The translations under genes and the position numbers were made by a program. 64,000 nucleotides of DNA from contig JAJKFL010000013.1 in NCBI GenBank assembly GCA_021186555.1, positions 33,374,743 through 33,438,742 of the forward strand, read 5' to 3'. Numbering within the stretch: position 1 is the first letter of the stretch; each line of letters opens with the position of its first letter. Under the pieces are notes generated by a model that did no database searches, was not told the DNA's origin, and saw only the letters and a list, made by a program, of their open reading frames with translations. Shown in pieces: positions 63,302 to 64,000 of the stretch. The stretch is from Reticulitermes speratus. Taxonomy: Eukaryota > Arthropoda > Insecta > Blattodea > Rhinotermitidae.

Positions 63302-64000
63302 TTTTTTTTTTTTTTTTTTTTTTTTTCCTACAACTTTTCGAAATCTATAGATTCGGTAAAGTGAATGAAGTGTTTTCTGTGGGTCTTGATCAACTCTTCT
63401 TGAGTTGCTGGCCAATTTCCGGTTTTTAAGACATTATTCTTGAGTGTTTGGCGCTCTCTTTCCAGCAGCCTGCAGTCGTATATCAGGTGTTCAGTTGTTT
63501 GGTCTGCGCTATTGCATGGACATGTTGGGTTGTCTATTATCTTGAAGCGATTGAGGTAGGATTTAGTTTTTCCGTGTCCTGTGACTATTGCCGTGAAGTT
63601 AGGTGTGAGGTTCACCTTAATTTTTAATCTCTGGTTTACGCTGGGGAAAAATGATTTGGTTGCTCGACCTTTGGTGGTTTTATCCCATTCTTGTTGCCAC
63701 TTTTCTTTTCCTTCTTCCTTCAATTCACTTACAATTGTGGATTTAGGAATTTTGTAGTAGGAGATTATAGCTTCTTGATTTCTTGCCGCTTCTTTAGCCA
63801 GTCTATCCGCTAATTCGTTGCCGTGTATTCCTGCGTGGGCTTTGATCCAGGATAAATTTATTGTCCAGCTAAGCCTTTTCAAGATTGTCACTTTCTTCCG
63901 TATTTCTTCTATTAATCTGTTGTGCGTTCTGCTATTCGTCAAGGAGTCTATTGTGATCCTGCTGTCTGTATATATTATTGCTGTCCTTTGGTTTCTAGGT
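63302..64000 (-). mobile_element. LINE with RNase H domain, 3' end, cut by window edge
   Basis: The minus-strand reading begins beyond 64000 and ends in a poly(A) tract, seen as a T run at about 63302-63326. The ORF stop is followed within 6 bp by that tract, so the 3' UTR is almost absent unless the 145 bp up to the next T run (63131-63154) also belong to it. Confidence 0.85.
63328..64000 (-). CDS. LINE ORF2 C-terminus: RNase H and Cys-rich end (partial)
   Basis: Open from the window edge: QRTAIIYTDSRITIDSLTNS gives the TDS motif of RNase H, then INLSWIKAHAGIHGNELADR with LAKEAARNQEAI, the W.KAH.G..GNE.AD.LAK motif. RNase H degrades the RNA strand during integration and occurs in I/R1/Jockey-related LINEs of insects. 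The tail has VTGHGKTKSYLNRF and CPCNSADQTTEHLIYDCRLL, a C-C-H-C cluster found at the end of these ORFs. No stop over 224 codons, so this copy could be young. The start codon at 63942 is internal and not a real start. Confidence 0.88.
   Translation of the reverse strand, partial: PRNQRTAIIYTDSRITIDSLTNSRTHNRLIEEIRKKVTILKRLSWTINLSWIKAHAGIHGNELADRLAKEAARNQEAIISYYKIPKSTIVSELKEEGKEKWQQEWDKTTKGRATKSFFPSVNQRLKIKVNLTPNFTAIVTGHGKTKSYLNRFKIIDNPTCPCNSADQTTEHLIYDCRLLERERQTLKNNVLKTGNWPATQEELIKTHRKHFIHFTESIDFEKL

Noticed and set aside
1-64000. CRISPR arrays, operons, bacterial promoters or terminators
   Set aside because: The window is eukaryotic: spliced gene, LINEs and SINEs. No regularly spaced direct repeats were seen.

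Overview
The window is a stretch of an insect genome. It carries an internal part of one host gene on the + strand, the ortholog of GBF1 (garz in flies), the large Sec7-family guanine-nucleotide exchange factor that loads Arf1 at the cis-Golgi. I can place 17 exons between positions 1 and 61510, all with GT-AG introns and compatible phases. Joined, they give 3051 nt, or 1017 codons, with no stop. The gene is open at both ends: the N-terminal DCB region lies to the left and the HDS2/HDS3 C-terminus to the right. No other host gene, tRNA, rRNA or CRISPR array was recognised. The mix of elements (mariner, pogo/Tigger, piggyBac, CR1- and RTE-like LINEs, tRNA-SINEs), and an RTE-like LINE tail that resembles sequence I associate with cockroach genomes, suggests a hemimetabolous insect, perhaps a blattodean. 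That placement is inference.

Layout by intron. Introns 1, 4 and 12 hold nothing I recognise. Intron 2: a Tigger-like element (1096-2416) and an RTE-like LINE tail (2785-3560). Intron 3: a Tigger N-terminal fragment. Intron 5: a tRNA-SINE with perfect 14-bp target duplications. Intron 6: the first of four copies of a short pogo-like family. Intron 7 (8.2 kb): a foldback repeat, a mariner with an uninterrupted transposase, a decayed mariner, a piggyBac relic broken by a LINE, and a Tigger derivative. Intron 8: a foldback and a piggyBac element between TTAA sites. Intron 9: a Tigger-like TIR element with two nested repeats. Intron 10: RTE and SINE debris. Intron 11 (8.3 kb): pogo copy 2, a pogo relic split by a 3.3-kb LINE, and RTE debris. 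Intron 13: a mariner whose 5' end is replaced by an inverted copy of its 3' end. Intron 14: a 4.4-kb CR1-like LINE and pogo copy 3. Intron 15 (8.5 kb): a foldback, a psq-HTH/DDE transposon split by pogo copy 4, a 90-bp MITE and two Tc1/mariner relics. Intron 16 (8.3 kb): inverted repeats, a retroposed foldback and a 5.5-kb LTR retrotransposon with two nearly identical LTRs but no pol. After the last exon: unrecognised sequence, a GT/T tract and the 3' end of an RNase H-bearing LINE that runs off the right edge.

The exons together encode the HUS box, the whole Sec7 catalytic domain (glutamic finger in its own small exon) and HDS repeats. The transposons have no visible functional link to the gene. 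Interest in Part 2 therefore lies in transposon architecture: mariners with inverted 3' ends, independent internal deletions in one pogo family, clean nested insertions, and a short motif pair that recurs inside unrelated foldback repeats.
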